Shown one piece after another: positions 35,385-44,778 of a DNA stretch of 64,000 nt. Numbering within the stretch: position 1 is the stretch's first letter; each line of letters begins with the position of its first letter. The notes below the pieces were generated by a model. The model saw only the letters and a program-made list of their open reading frames with translations, searched no databases and was not told the DNA's origin. Origin of the DNA: Bacillus sp. X1(2014) (GTDB lineage: Bacteria > Bacillota > Bacilli > Bacillales_B > DSM-18226); the NCBI RefSeq assembly GCF_007678255.1, contig NZ_VEED01000005.1, forward strand, positions 1-64,000. Direction: 5' to 3'. Made by a program: the position numbers and the translations under genes.

Positions 35385-35505
35385 AATTTGATGCTAATAT
35401 CACTTGTTTTTTAATAGTCTATAATCTACTCTATTAGAATTCGGAATAAGCAATGAGTATAAAGTCTGAAAATTCATACTAATTTTTCGTGAGGGGGAAT
35501 TCTGA

Positions 35506-35694
35506 GTGAAAGTTTTAATTTGGATCCTTGCAATAATTCCTATCATTGGTGCGTTCACGGTCGTAAACCGGATCGAGCCTTATATATTTGGGTTACCCTT
35601 CATTGTTTTTTGGGCGACTGCCTGGCTCGTTTTAACTTCAGTATTTTTATTTATTACTAATATTTTATTAGATAGACAGGAGGAAACTAAATGA
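35506..35694 (+). CDS. DUF3311 small membrane protein
   Basis: This 62-residue protein has two membrane helices and the RIEP..FGLPFIVFW motif typical of DUF3311, the small partner encoded upstream of many sodium:solute symporters. It starts at GTG 35506 after GAGGGGG and overlaps the symporter gene by four bases (ATGA). Its role is probably as an accessory subunit, as with similar two-gene transporters. Confidence 0.85.
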   Translation: MKVLIWILAIIPIIGAFTVVNRIEPYIFGLPFIVFWATAWLVLTSVFLFITNILLDRQEETK

Positions 35695-37157
35695 TTAGCT
35701 CTATCATCATTCTCATAGGTACTTTTCTTCTGGCTTTCTATTTAGGGATTCGTGCCCGCAAAGGACAACAGCTCGAAGAATGGGCTGTAGGTGGCCGTAA
35801 TTTTGGTCCTATCGTCATGTTTGTGTTAATGGCCGGTGAAATTTTTACAACGTATGTATTTCTTGGAGGAACAGGCGGAACTTACCGAATGGGAGGCCCC
35901 ATCATCTATATCTTTAACGCCTTCTGTTATATTGTGCCGTTCTGGATTTTGCCTCCAATTTGGCGATATGCCAAAAAGCATCGAGTGATTACTCAATCAG
36001 ACTTTTTTGCAAAGAAGTATGACAGTAAACCACTTGGGTTATTAGTCGCCATCGTCGGGGTCGTTTCGATGATTCCTTATATCGTTTTACAGTTAAAAGG
36101 ACTTAAAATCATTGTGTCAGAGGCTTCCTATGGTGCGATTTCACCAAATTTAGCTGTGTGTATTGGGGTAGTTGCCGTCACGATCTTTGTGTCATTGTCC
36201 GGTATTCACGGTTCAGCCGCAACAGCCATTTTAAAAGATATTCTCCTTCTCTGTGTTATTCTATTTTTAGGTTTCTATCTGCCGTTTCATTATTATGGCG
36301 GAATTAAGCCGATGTTTGAGACATTGGATGCGGCAAAGCCGGAGTTCTTATTAATGCCTGACGAAGGCTACAGCATATCCTGGTATATTTCAACCTGTTT
36401 AACGATCGGATTAGGACAATATATGTGGCCTCAATGTTTCGGTGCCAGCTTATCATCGAAAAATGAAAGAACGTTGCGACAGAATGCAGCTATTTTGCCG
36501 CTTTACCAAATTATTTTGGTATTCATTTTATTCATTGGCTTCACGGCCCTTTTACAAATTCCAAATTTACAAGGTGCAGATACAGATTTATCTCTCTTTA
36601 AAATCGCTAAAGCAACATTCGACCCTTGGGTGGTCGGAGTCATAGGAGCCGCTGGTATCTTAACAGCTTTGGTCCCGTGTTCGATGTTATTACTAACGGC
36701 AGCGACGATTTTAACGAAAAATATTTATAAGTCGATTAAACCGAATACCACCGATGAGCAAATTGGACGCTACACGCGTATGTGTGTCCCTATCGTGGCT
36801 CTAATCGCCTTATTTTTCACTTTTTTCGGCGGAAACAGTATTATTGCATTGCTGATCATGGCTTACAGCTTTGTGCTGCAATTATTCCCACCACTGCTTT
36901 GCAGCTTATGGAGGAAAAACCCTGTTACTAAAACAGGCGCTGCTGCAGGGATTATATCCGGTGTCATCATGGTTGCTTATGTAACCCTAACCAGTTCGAC
37001 TATGGCGACATTCTTTCCGACAGCCCCATCGTTTATAAAAGATCTCGATGTCGGTATAGCGGCCCTTGTCATTAACATTGTTTTCATGTTCGCGGTCAGT
37101 GCTATTACTAGAACATCAGTAAAAGTAGAAAGAGAGATGGATACAAAAGCGGTATAA
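35691..37157 (+). CDS. Sodium:solute symporter family transporter
   Basis: This 488-residue transporter with about 13 membrane segments has the SSS-family motif EEWAVGGRNFG near residue 26 and a FCYIVPFWILPPIWRYAKKHRV stretch (residues about 80-101, listed by position only as a hallmark of this branch). The substrate is probably an organic acid or amine. Coming after the oxygenase-ALDH-malate dehydrogenase genes, it could import their substrate or a product such as a dicarboxylate. A related pair lies at 44779-46484. Confidence 0.88.
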   Translation: MISSIIILIGTFLLAFYLGIRARKGQQLEEWAVGGRNFGPIVMFVLMAGEIFTTYVFLGGTGGTYRMGGPIIYIFNAFCYIVPFWILPPIWRYAKKHRVITQSDFFAKKYDSKPLGLLVAIVGVVSMIPYIVLQLKGLKIIVSEASYGAISPNLAVCIGVVAVTIFVSLSGIHGSAATAILKDILLLCVILFLGFYLPFHYYGGIKPMFETLDAAKPEFLLMPDEGYSISWYISTCLTIGLGQYMWPQCFGASLSSKNERTLRQNAAILPLYQIILVFILFIGFTALLQIPNLQGADTDLSLFKIAKATFDPWVVGVIGAAGILTALVPCSMLLLTAATILTKNIYKSIKPNTTDEQIGRYTRMCVPIVALIALFFTFFGGNSIIALLIMAYSFVLQLFPPLLCSLWRKNPVTKTGAAAGIISGVIMVAYVTLTSSTMATFFPTAPSFIKDLDVGIAALVINIVFMFAVSAITRTSVKVEREMDTKAV

Positions 37158-37279
37158 TCGCACTCGATTAGCCGGTCTTTTTCCGGCGGGTTGATTTTAT
37201 AGTTGCAAACAAAATGTAAAAGGTTGAACAAGAAGTATTAAAAGTTTAGTTTTAAAAACCTAATCATTTATCCTCAACT

Positions 37280-37313
37280 AACCTACAAAGGATGTTTCTT
37301 TGTAGGTTTTTTC
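37280..37313 (+). terminator. Terminator after the symporter gene
   Basis: AACCTACAAAG and CTTTGTAGGTT make an 11-bp stem followed by T residues. It lies about 120 bases after the stop codon; nothing else is seen in the gap. Confidence 0.88.
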
Positions 37314-37416
37314 AATACCAAAGTAAAATCTATATTGATTATTATTGCTGAGAGGAAACGCAATTTTCCGTGTCTTTTTCTTTATAAATCGGTTGCTTGA
37401 GTTCGCCGTTGCGTAT

Positions 37417-37791
37417 TTATTTTAAAATTTCTTCATTATTATAGTTTTTTAAAGCCCATACAACATTATCGTTTGCATAGAGAATGACTTCATCTAAACC
37501 TACTTCTACAAAATCCCCGTTTACAAAAGCAGCCCAATGTATATTTTTCTTCGGAATGGAGTTAATACCGTTTATGGATATAATATCACCCTTAGATTCT
37601 TCTAAGTCAAATGTCCTTTTCGTCACTTCGTATAATGTTTCTCCTTCTTGAAATGAAACTTCTTTTGAAACAATAGTCTCTTTTTTGTCGTTCATAATTC
37701 TGAAAGTGCCCGTCGTTTCTATAGCAAGTGTTGGGGAATAGATAAAAAAGAGAAATAATGGTAAAAGTATCGCTATCCTTTTTATAAACAT
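37417..37791 (-). CDS. Secreted DUF4430-like protein
   Basis: This 124-residue protein has a signal peptide (about 1-23) followed by a small beta domain with GETLYEVTKRTFDLEES, GDIISINGI and an IHWAAFVNGDFVEVG stretch. This is the pattern of DUF4430/transcobalamin C-terminal-like domains found in secreted Bacillus proteins. The domain alone is present, so the protein is short. AAAGGAG precedes the ATG. No partner gene is adjacent, and the ligand is unknown. Confidence 0.7.
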   Translation of the reverse strand: MFIKRIAILLPLFLFFIYSPTLAIETTGTFRIMNDKKETIVSKEVSFQEGETLYEVTKRTFDLEESKGDIISINGINSIPKKNIHWAAFVNGDFVEVGLDEVILYANDNVVWALKNYNNEEILK

Positions 37792-38228
37792 TTTTTAATC
37801 TCCTTTAAGCATATTTTATTCGTATTGTTAGCAATTTGGCCGAAATTATTGATTTAAATTGTTAAATTTAAGGGGGCATTTTGAAAGCGCATATTTGCCA
37901 TAATTGTGGTTATTCCTTTTCATCCTTATATGGGTAAAATTAATTTGCCTGATGAGGCCCGAGTTTTATTTAAGCTGATAGATTTAAGAATTATCAGGTA
38001 GCTGAGAAGGTAATTAGGGTGGTTGGAGATTTTTCGGATTAATTGCGGTGGCCCTTACCATAAGTAAATGAGGTTTTTTAGGTAATTCTAATATGATGAT
38101 TAATTTTTGAATGATAAGCCATTTGTCTGAAAAACCTAAAATAAACATAAATAATGCAGTTTTATTTGTGTCTTAAAAAAGAAGATGCCCAAAGTAACTT
38201 TGGTTAAGTAAGTTAGACACTGTTTTTT
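37792..38228. other. Gene-free stretch
   Basis: I see no gene, promoter or repeat I can support here. Confidence 0.4.
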
Positions 38229-38275
38229 AAAGATATTTCTCTTATTTCTATTTCAATAGTAAGAGAAATATCTTT
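38229..38275 (-). terminator. Inverted repeat after the DeoR gene
   Basis: AAAGATATTTCTCTTA and TAAGAGAAATATCTTT are perfect 16-bp arms around a 15-base loop. It lies 32 bases beyond the regulator stop codon. There is no clear T tract, so termination is likely but not certain. Confidence 0.5.
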
Positions 38276-38306
38276 TGAAATTTCAAATCTAAGAATACAA
38301 TTCAAA

Positions 38307-39068
38307 CTATTTATTAACAATTTCAATGCCCTTTTTTAGGTACTTATTTAAAACGTCCTTTTCTAGTTTAGAGTCGGTTATAATTAAATTCACTTCATGA
38401 ATATCCGTAACTTTAATTAAGGAGATGTTATCTATTTTACTGCTATCTGCCAAGATAATACTTTCTTGGGAGATTTGCATTAACTTTTTCATAACCTCCA
38501 CTTCACCTAACACATAATCTGTAACCCCTCGAGTTAGGGATACCCCACTTACACTAATAAATGCTTTATCAACTATAAAATTAGAAAGTATACTTTCCGT
38601 AAACTCCCCATAAAATGCGTATTCCTTATTATCCAGAATTCCACCCGCTAAAATAACTGTATAACCTTCCATTCTTGCCAGCTCGTTGGCAATTATAAGG
38701 GAATTTGTTATAATAGTTAATTTAGTAAAGTTCTTTTTCAGTTCCTTTGCAATTTCAATATTTGTAGTACTGTTATTCAAGGCAATTGCTTGCTCTTCCT
38801 CTATATATCTCATAACAATAGAAGCAATTTCCCTCTTTTGTTCTATATATTCTTCTCCTCTTTTTAGGTAGCTTGATTGCTGGTTCTTTTTTTTCAATAC
38901 TGCCCCGCCATATACCCGTGTTAATGCACCCTCCTTTTCCAAGGTTTCAAGGTCTCTTCTAATAGTTTCAATGGATACATTAAATAGTTTGATTAGTTTA
39001 GAAACCTTAACACTACCATCTTCATTAATCATCTGCAAAATACTGTCTTTTCTATCTTCTGCTAACAC
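38307..39068 (-). CDS. DeoR/GlpR family transcriptional regulator
   Basis: This 253-residue repressor has an N-terminal DeoR helix-turn-helix (VSKLIKLFNVSIETIRRDL, about 19-37), followed by the ERxGALTRVYGGA linker and a sugar-phosphate sensor domain. Features such as LALNNSTTNIEIAKEL near 95 and an AGGILD loop near 140 mark it as a DeoR-type effector binder. It starts at GTG 39068 after AGGGGGG. It lies downstream of, and is co-directional with, the MFS gene, and would control it and the divergent catabolic genes in response to a phosphorylated sugar-like metabolite. Confidence 0.9.
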   Translation of the reverse strand: MLAEDRKDSILQMINEDGSVKVSKLIKLFNVSIETIRRDLETLEKEGALTRVYGGAVLKKKNQQSSYLKRGEEYIEQKREIASIVMRYIEEEQAIALNNSTTNIEIAKELKKNFTKLTIITNSLIIANELARMEGYTVILAGGILDNKEYAFYGEFTESILSNFIVDKAFISVSGVSLTRGVTDYVLGEVEVMKKLMQISQESIILADSSKIDNISLIKVTDIHEVNLIITDSKLEKDVLNKYLKKGIEIVNK

Positions 39069-39263
39069 AAATTTCCCCCCTAATTTGATTCAGTGTTATT
39101 AACTTTAGAAAAGGGTTATTAATTACAGCAAAATACCAAATGAAGTTGATCACTTAATTTTGGCTATGCCGCCTTGTCCCCTGGCGTGAGGGAAAGATTA
39201 AATCTATCTTCCCCTGTTAGCCATGCGGTGGAATTGAAATTCATTCCTATTGTGTCGGGTTAA

Positions 39264-40529
39264 TTAAGCATTTCCAAGTTCATTTACCTTTTTAATTCTT
39301 TTCACCAAAATCGAACTAACAAATACTCCAAGCAAACACAAGACAGCCATTGTTGTAAATACTAATTTATACCCTGTTAAGCCAGGATTCGAGTCTAAAA
39401 TCGATCCATATATAGTAGCCATAAAAGCACCAGGCAAATAACCAATAAAGGAACCCAAAGCCATTGCTGAACCTGTAATTTCACGAGGTACTTTTACTTC
39501 TTCCATAGAAGCAAAATAAACAGCTCTCATACAAAAAATACTAGAAGCAATGGATATGGAAATGACAAAGGCTATATACACACTTATTTTTCCATGCGGC
39601 AAAAGTATATTAATGGAAAGGAAAATAAATGTGATTATCAACATTATTCTGATAAACTTTGCAGCGGATTTAGTTACTTTATCCGATATATATCCTCCTA
39701 TTGGTCCACCTACCATTTTTAATACATAGCCGTTAATTATCCCATATGCAGAAGCAAGGGCTATTGGTATTGAATAAATATCCTCTAGAAAGGGAACAAA
39801 ATATCTAATTCCAATGTAAACAGTGTATACAGAGAATATATTAAAAGCAACTATCCATATACCGATGTTTTTAAACGCTTTCATCATACCCTCAAAGGCA
39901 ATTTTGTTTCTCTCGGAGCTCTTTGCGACTTTGCTAATTTCGTCATCTTCAATTGCAAAATAAGAGAATATTCCAAGAACAATAGCAAGTCCTGCGAAGA
40001 ATATAATAGCGCCTTTAAAACCTAATGCTCCGCTTCCTAACATTGTAAAAATCCCTAGCCCGGCAAATGCAATAATTGTATCTATTAATCCCCTGCCCGA
40101 TTCAAGAAACCCAAACATTCTTCCTTGATCCGTTTCAGATCCCATTAAACGAATTGTTTTTAACATTGTTGGCCAAAAAAGCATATCTGAGCATATCGCA
40201 AAGCAGCAATAAAGAATTAATAATGTTGGGAATGAGGGAAAAGTCGCCATACCTAAACCTGCTAAACCATTAACTATTAGTGCGAACGGTATCATTTTTT
40301 TCTTCGAGAATCTGTCGGTTATAAATATAGCCGTTAAAAAGCCTATAGTGGTTACTATACCTGCAATACTATATAACAATCCTATTTGGGTATGCGACAG
40401 ACCCATAAACTTTTGCATTTGAATATAAAAAACAGAATCAATAAAATACAGTTTATAAATAGCACCTCCACCAAGCATTAACGCAACAAATGACAGCTGC
40501 TTCTGATTTAAAAGCTTCTTTTTCTCCAT
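39264..40529 (-). CDS. MFS transporter (YihN-like)
   Basis: This 421-residue major facilitator has about twelve membrane segments, a TDRFSKKKMIP loop A motif between segments 2 and 3, and a central polar loop. It resembles the YihN/hexuronate-type branch, so a sugar or sugar acid is plausible. The start ATG 40529 was chosen because GGGAGG lies ahead of it; an upstream 16-codon extension lacks such a site. It is divergent from the TIM-barrel gene across a 315-base regulatory region. Confidence 0.85.
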   Translation of the reverse strand: MEKKKLLNQKQLSFVALMLGGGAIYKLYFIDSVFYIQMQKFMGLSHTQIGLLYSIAGIVTTIGFLTAIFITDRFSKKKMIPFALIVNGLAGLGMATFPSFPTLLILYCCFAICSDMLFWPTMLKTIRLMGSETDQGRMFGFLESGRGLIDTIIAFAGLGIFTMLGSGALGFKGAIIFFAGLAIVLGIFSYFAIEDDEISKVAKSSERNKIAFEGMMKAFKNIGIWIVAFNIFSVYTVYIGIRYFVPFLEDIYSIPIALASAYGIINGYVLKMVGGPIGGYISDKVTKSAAKFIRIMLIITFIFLSINILLPHGKISVYIAFVISISIASSIFCMRAVYFASMEEVKVPREITGSAMALGSFIGYLPGAFMATIYGSILDSNPGLTGYKLVFTTMAVLCLLGVFVSSILVKRIKKVNELGNA

Positions 40530-40761
40530 AATAATCCTCCCTTTTTCCAAATAAGTTTTATATTCTGATAATAGCACGACCTGTGTGCGATTGGAAGTAT
40601 TATTATGTATTTATGTGTATTTTAACCATTAATCCTTGTATTTAAGTTGTTGTAATTGATTATAATCTGCAAATATATTGTGATTTCTCGTCCTAATAGG
40701 GTTTAATACATAATTTTTTTACTCGAACTCAACATTAATACACAAAAATGCAATTAAATCA
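40530..40761. other. Divergent regulatory region for MFS and TIM-barrel genes
   Basis: AATACACA-type motifs appear on both strands (rc copy near 40606-40622 and forward copy near 40735-40746). They may be DeoR operators. No gene is seen. Confidence 0.35.
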
Positions 40762-40790
40762 TTGTAACTCCAATATAACTGGGATATAAT
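40762..40790 (+). promoter_or_regulatory. Sigma-A promoter of the TIM-barrel gene
   Basis: TTGTAA (40762-40767) and TATAAT (40785-40790) with 17-bp spacing. Confidence 0.75.
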
Positions 40791-40843
40791 TATGAAAACA
40801 TTACAAGCAAAATACTATAAATATTGAAAGGGTGAAGGGTTTT

Positions 40844-41794
40844 ATGAAAATAGGATTAGAAACAGAAAGCTATCACTTGTTATTTGTTACGGGAAGAATG
40901 GATGTATTTAGTTTTATTAAAAAAGCAGCTGACTTAGGTTTGGATGGCGTTATGCTAAATATTATTCCTTGGCCGGAACGTGAAGAAATATGTGTGTTGG
41001 AATCATTTGATCCCGAATACTTAGCTAGAGTTAAGAAAGAAATTGATAAATATAACTTATATGCAGAAATTGATACAAATGGAACAGATCCTGAACATCT
41101 AAGCAAGGTTATTGAAACAGCACATAGAATAGGTGCTGATGTAATTCGCACATATGTATGTATGGGTGAGTATGATGCACAATTGTTAAAAAAAGCACCT
41201 AGCGAAATTAAAAAAGTTGTGCCGCTACTAGAGAAATATCGGATAAAGTTGGCAGTAGAAAACCATGAGGAGGAGACCTCAAGTGAAGTAATAAACATTA
41301 TAAATCAGATAAATTCCCCATGGGTTGGAGCCCATTGTGATGTTGGAAATGGCATGATGGCCTGGGAAGATCCAGTTGAAGCAGTTAAAATGTTAGCACC
41401 CTATGCATATACAACCCATTTTAAGGATCATATCATTATAAAGGATGAGGACGAATATAAAGTATGCGGGGTGCCGATCGGGGAAGGAAATATTGACCTG
41501 GAGGAATGTTTTAAAATATTAATGAAGGGCTCAACTTTAACTAGAATAAATATTGAAATGTGCTTTCCGTATGCCGTTTCCTTTAAAAGGGCTGCAGGAA
41601 CTGGAGGCGTATATGAAGTTGGAGAAGGTGCATTTAAGGTTGATGAAGCACCATATGACCCAAATTTAATTAAACCGAAAGATTATTATTATCCTCCCGA
41701 TTCCCTCTTGGAAAAGATGATAGAAGACCAGAAACTTGGTGTTGAAAAAAGTGTAAAGTTTGTACTAAATTTAAGGGATAAGTATTGTAGATAG
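40844..41794 (+). CDS. Sugar phosphate isomerase/epimerase-like TIM barrel
   Basis: This 316-residue protein belongs to the xylose-isomerase-like TIM-barrel superfamily. Metal-binding positions are suggested by the glutamate in LAVENHEEET near 145, the His/Asp in VGAHCDVGNGM near 165-175, the HFKDH motif near 192 and the glutamate in RINIEMCFP near 235. Such enzymes isomerise, epimerise or cleave sugar acids and related polyols. ATG 40844 is preferred over GTG 40832 since GAAGGG lies just before it. It is followed by a broken short frame and RidA. Confidence 0.8.
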   Translation: MKIGLETESYHLLFVTGRMDVFSFIKKAADLGLDGVMLNIIPWPEREEICVLESFDPEYLARVKKEIDKYNLYAEIDTNGTDPEHLSKVIETAHRIGADVIRTYVCMGEYDAQLLKKAPSEIKKVVPLLEKYRIKLAVENHEEETSSEVINIINQINSPWVGAHCDVGNGMMAWEDPVEAVKMLAPYAYTTHFKDHIIIKDEDEYKVCGVPIGEGNIDLEECFKILMKGSTLTRINIEMCFPYAVSFKRAAGTGGVYEVGEGAFKVDEAPYDPNLIKPKDYYYPPDSLLEKMIEDQKLGVEKSVKFVLNLRDKYCR

Positions 41795-41813
41795 TAGGTG
41801 TGCTCTCAGATAA

Positions 41814-41981
41814 ATGGATATTCCACCAAAACTGCATCCAGTAAAAGTGGATATTCCCCCTTTGTATATGAACAGAATGATATTAAAGGAATTAAGAGAA
41901 TAGGAAAAAATAGTTTTAGAGGGTATGCATAAAGTAGATGAAATAATTGGAAAAGGCATCCAGGAAGCTAAAATCAACTAA
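41814..41981 (+). pseudogene. Short reading frame with one in-frame TAG
   Basis: From ATG 41814 one frame runs 55 codons to TAA 41979 with a single TAG at 41901. The two halves (MDIPPKLHPVKVDIPP... and ...EGMHKVDEIIGKGI...) both look gene-like, and the stretch lies between two co-directional catabolic genes. There is no ribosome binding site before the ATG. I do not recognise the product; it is probably a decayed small gene. Confidence 0.35.
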
Positions 41982-42003
41982 AAACTATGAAGGAGGATAA
42001 AAA

Positions 42004-42378
42004 ATGTTAAAAATAGTTAATACAGAAAACGCTCCAGCAGCAATCGGGCCATACTCTCAGGCAATCTTGTTTGATAATCTATTATTTACATCAGGCCAAA
42101 TTCCATTAGACCCTGAGACTGGAGAAATCGCGGGTGATACGATTGAAATGCAGGCTGAGCAAGTAATGAAAAATATTGCAGCAATTTTAGAAGACCAAGG
42201 CACACAGTTCACTAAAGTAATCAAAACAACATGCTTTTTGGCGGATATGAGTGACTTTAATAAATTTAATGAAGTGTATTCAAAATACTTTACAGGTAAT
42301 CCTGCCCGTTCTTGCGTTGCAGTTAAAACTTTACCAAGGAATGTACTATGCGAAGTTGAAGTTATTGCATGTAAATAG
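42004..42378 (+). CDS. ridA: RidA family enamine/imine deaminase
   Basis: This 124-residue protein of the RidA/YjgF family removes reactive enamine or imine intermediates released by PLP enzymes. The family residues are present: AIGPYSQ near 13-19, the catalytic Arg in GNPARSCVAV near 105 and Glu in CEVEVIA near 118. AAGGAGG precedes the ATG. It ends the TIM-barrel transcript and may be a specialised copy serving that pathway. Confidence 0.93.
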   Translation: MLKIVNTENAPAAIGPYSQAILFDNLLFTSGQIPLDPETGEIAGDTIEMQAEQVMKNIAAILEDQGTQFTKVIKTTCFLADMSDFNKFNEVYSKYFTGNPARSCVAVKTLPRNVLCEVEVIACK

Positions 42379-42530
42379 CATTGAGTACAGTATCTACGTG
42401 TCAATCTCGTAATGATTCAAACAGATAAACCTTGGGTAGTCAGTAGTCCTGTTCATTGATATTTACCCAGGAATACGATCGCCCAGTGATAAGTGCAGTA
42501 GAAAGAAATATTAACATAAAAATTTAAATA

Positions 42531-42569
42531 AAAAGAGGATGCCTGAAATTAAAGGGCATTCTCTTTTCA
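42531..42569 (+). terminator. Terminator after ridA
   Basis: AAAAGAGGATGCC and GGCATTCTCTTTT make a 13-bp stem with one G-T pair and a T-rich end. The rest of 42379-42936 shows no gene. Confidence 0.75.
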
Positions 42570-42936
42570 ATGTTTAAAAACCGCCGCTTAAATAGATGCG
42601 GTGAACCATATCATAAATAGGTAGGCAATCGAATAATTTAATAAAGTTAATTTACAAAAAAACTGCAACCCTCATTCAAAGCCAAAAGCCAGGTAGATCC
42701 CTATTATTTATATTTCTATAAATTACACGATTCTATCTCCTTCATTCCCTGGCGTTCTATTCCATAAAAACATTGTTTCAGGATTCATTAAAAAGCTGTA
42801 ATATACAAAGGTTTGAATCATATTTGTATGTTACAGCAAGTTTTTAACACTCCATTTAGGTATAATGGATAAACAAGCCATGGTGTAAGACTAGCAATAA
42901 ATAAATGGCAAGTTCGCCAAAGAAAGGTATCCTATT

Positions 42937-44682
42937 ATGTCAAAACGTAAAAAATCCATCTTGAAACCACTAATTTTGTCAATCCTCTCTTTCCTTATTG
43001 TTCTAGTTGTTGTTATTTATGTTTTTGATAAGGACAGGGACGGGAAACAGTCCACAACGGAGAACCCTCAACAATCCGTTGAACCTTCACCCAATACACC
43101 AGCAGAAATAGGTGAAAGCAAAAATCAGAAACTGCATGACTATATTAATGAACTTTTTTCCTTGGCAAAGGAAGGAAAAGTGGGCGGTATCCCTTTCGAT
43201 TCGGGTAAGGCTAAGAAGCAGGAAGTGCATAATAAATGGGGAGAACCGAACCAAACAACAGAAACTGCAAGTGGTAGATACGAAGAATATGAGAAACGAC
43301 ATGCCGTCATTGGATATCTGGGTGAAGTTGTCTCGGATATCAGATCATATGATCCTAAATTACAAAAAATCCGGCAAAATGACATCAAGAAGGCAGGCGG
43401 CGAACCTGACCAGATTCGCTACTATAAAGATGAAACACAAGACCAAATTATTCTTGTTTATCAGGTTAACCCTTTAACAGAGTTAAAGTGGATCTTACCA
43501 AAACCAACTGAGCAGGAGCCGAATCCAAAAGTGGATCATATTTCAGTCTATACACAACTAAAAAATCAAGCCGAGCAATCTACTCCACCTGACCAGCAAA
43601 AGACTATAGCTGACATGAGTTTAGATGAGAAAATTGGGCAAATGATCTTCGCAGGTATAACTGGCGCCACCATGGATACAAATACAAAAAGTTTAATAAC
43701 GAAATACAAGGTTGGCGGGATTATTTTTTACAAGGATAATTTAATAGACCCGACACAAGCCGTGCAGCTTTTGAATCAAATGAAGTCTGAAAATGACCAG
43801 AAGGTGCCGCTTCTATTAGGAGTGGATCAAGAAGGTGGGCGTGTTACCAGGCTCCCTGGTGGATTAATTAATTTTCCAACCAATAAAGAAATTGGGGCAA
43901 TTAATAATTCTCAGTTTTCCTATCAGGTGGGGACGATGTTAGGGAAGGAGTTAAAAGAATTTGGTTTCAATCTTGATTTTGCTCCTGTGCTGGACATCAA
44001 CAGCAATCCTAAAAACCCGGTTATTGGGGATCGATCATACGGGAATAATTCTGAAATTGTTAGTAAGCTTGGTATTCAAACCTTTAAAGGTATACAGTCG
44101 CAAAACATTATCCCAACCATTAAGCATTTTCCAGGTCATGGAGATACGTCTGTTGACTCCCATCTGGAGCTGCCAATTGTGAATAAAAGCCTTCAGCAAC
44201 TAAAAGAGCTCGAATTAATCCCGTTTGAGCAGGCAATCAATAGCGGTGCTGATGTAGTTATGGTTGCCCATATCTTACTGCCCAAACTGGATGCTGTTTT
44301 TCCATCTTCTATGTCCAAAAATATAATAACAGGGATCTTGAGGCAACAGTTGGACTATAGCGGTGTTGTCATAACGGATGACATGACAATGAAGGCGATT
44401 ATCGACCATTATACGATTGGCAGGGCTGCAGTTGAATCGGTCAAGGCTGGCAGCGATATTATTCTAGTTGGACATGGTTATAACGATATAGTGGAAGCCA
44501 TTTCTTCTTTAAAAATTGCTGTCCAAAAAGGGGAAATTACTGAACAAAGAATAAATGAAAGTGTAAGTAGAATTTTGAAGTTAAAAAAGAAATATGAAAT
44601 AAATAATACGAAAGTGAAAAATGTGAATATAGAGGAAGTAAACCAATCAATAAAAAAACTCCTGGATGAGTATTCAAGATAA
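42937..44682 (+). CDS. nagZ: DUF4309-GH3 beta-N-acetylhexosaminidase
   Basis: This 581-residue membrane-anchored protein has one N-terminal membrane helix (about 10-29). A DUF4309/YjgB-like domain follows at about 60-195 (KEGKVGGIPFDSGKAK, WGEP and GGEPDQIRYY motifs). A family 3 glycoside hydrolase domain covers about 220-560. In the GH3 part, GVDQEGGRVTR, the KHFPGHGDTSVDSH His/Asp pair (near 394-407) and the nucleophile in ITDDMTM (near 482-486) define a NagZ-type enzyme. It removes N-acetylglucosamine from peptidoglycan fragments outside the cell. The DUF4309 addition is unusual and may bind cell wall. RBS AAAGG precedes the ATG. Confidence 0.9.
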   Translation: MSKRKKSILKPLILSILSFLIVLVVVIYVFDKDRDGKQSTTENPQQSVEPSPNTPAEIGESKNQKLHDYINELFSLAKEGKVGGIPFDSGKAKKQEVHNKWGEPNQTTETASGRYEEYEKRHAVIGYLGEVVSDIRSYDPKLQKIRQNDIKKAGGEPDQIRYYKDETQDQIILVYQVNPLTELKWILPKPTEQEPNPKVDHISVYTQLKNQAEQSTPPDQQKTIADMSLDEKIGQMIFAGITGATMDTNTKSLITKYKVGGIIFYKDNLIDPTQAVQLLNQMKSENDQKVPLLLGVDQEGGRVTRLPGGLINFPTNKEIGAINNSQFSYQVGTMLGKELKEFGFNLDFAPVLDINSNPKNPVIGDRSYGNNSEIVSKLGIQTFKGIQSQNIIPTIKHFPGHGDTSVDSHLELPIVNKSLQQLKELELIPFEQAINSGADVVMVAHILLPKLDAVFPSSMSKNIITGILRQQLDYSGVVITDDMTMKAIIDHYTIGRAAVESVKAGSDIILVGHGYNDIVEAISSLKIAVQKGEITEQRINESVSRILKLKKKYEINNTKVKNVNIEEVNQSIKKLLDEYSR

Positions 44683-44703
44683 TTCTTAATATTTTTCAAC
44701 CAG

Positions 44704-44741
44704 GAAAAAAACACCGTTTGGACTATAGGTCCAAACGGTGT
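44704..44741 (-). terminator. Terminator of the second symporter gene
   Basis: ACACCGTTTGGAC and GTCCAAACGGTGT form a perfect 13-bp stem. The A run before it is a T run on the minus strand, so it serves the gene ending at 44779. It also borders the nagZ end. Confidence 0.88.
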
Positions 44742-44778
44742 AACTACATTAAAAGTGTTTAATTTAAGGAGCAATTAT

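Noticed and set aside
41901..41903. TAG as a pyrrolysine codon
   Set aside because: No pyl genes are seen, the frame lacks a ribosome binding site, and a decayed gene is simpler.
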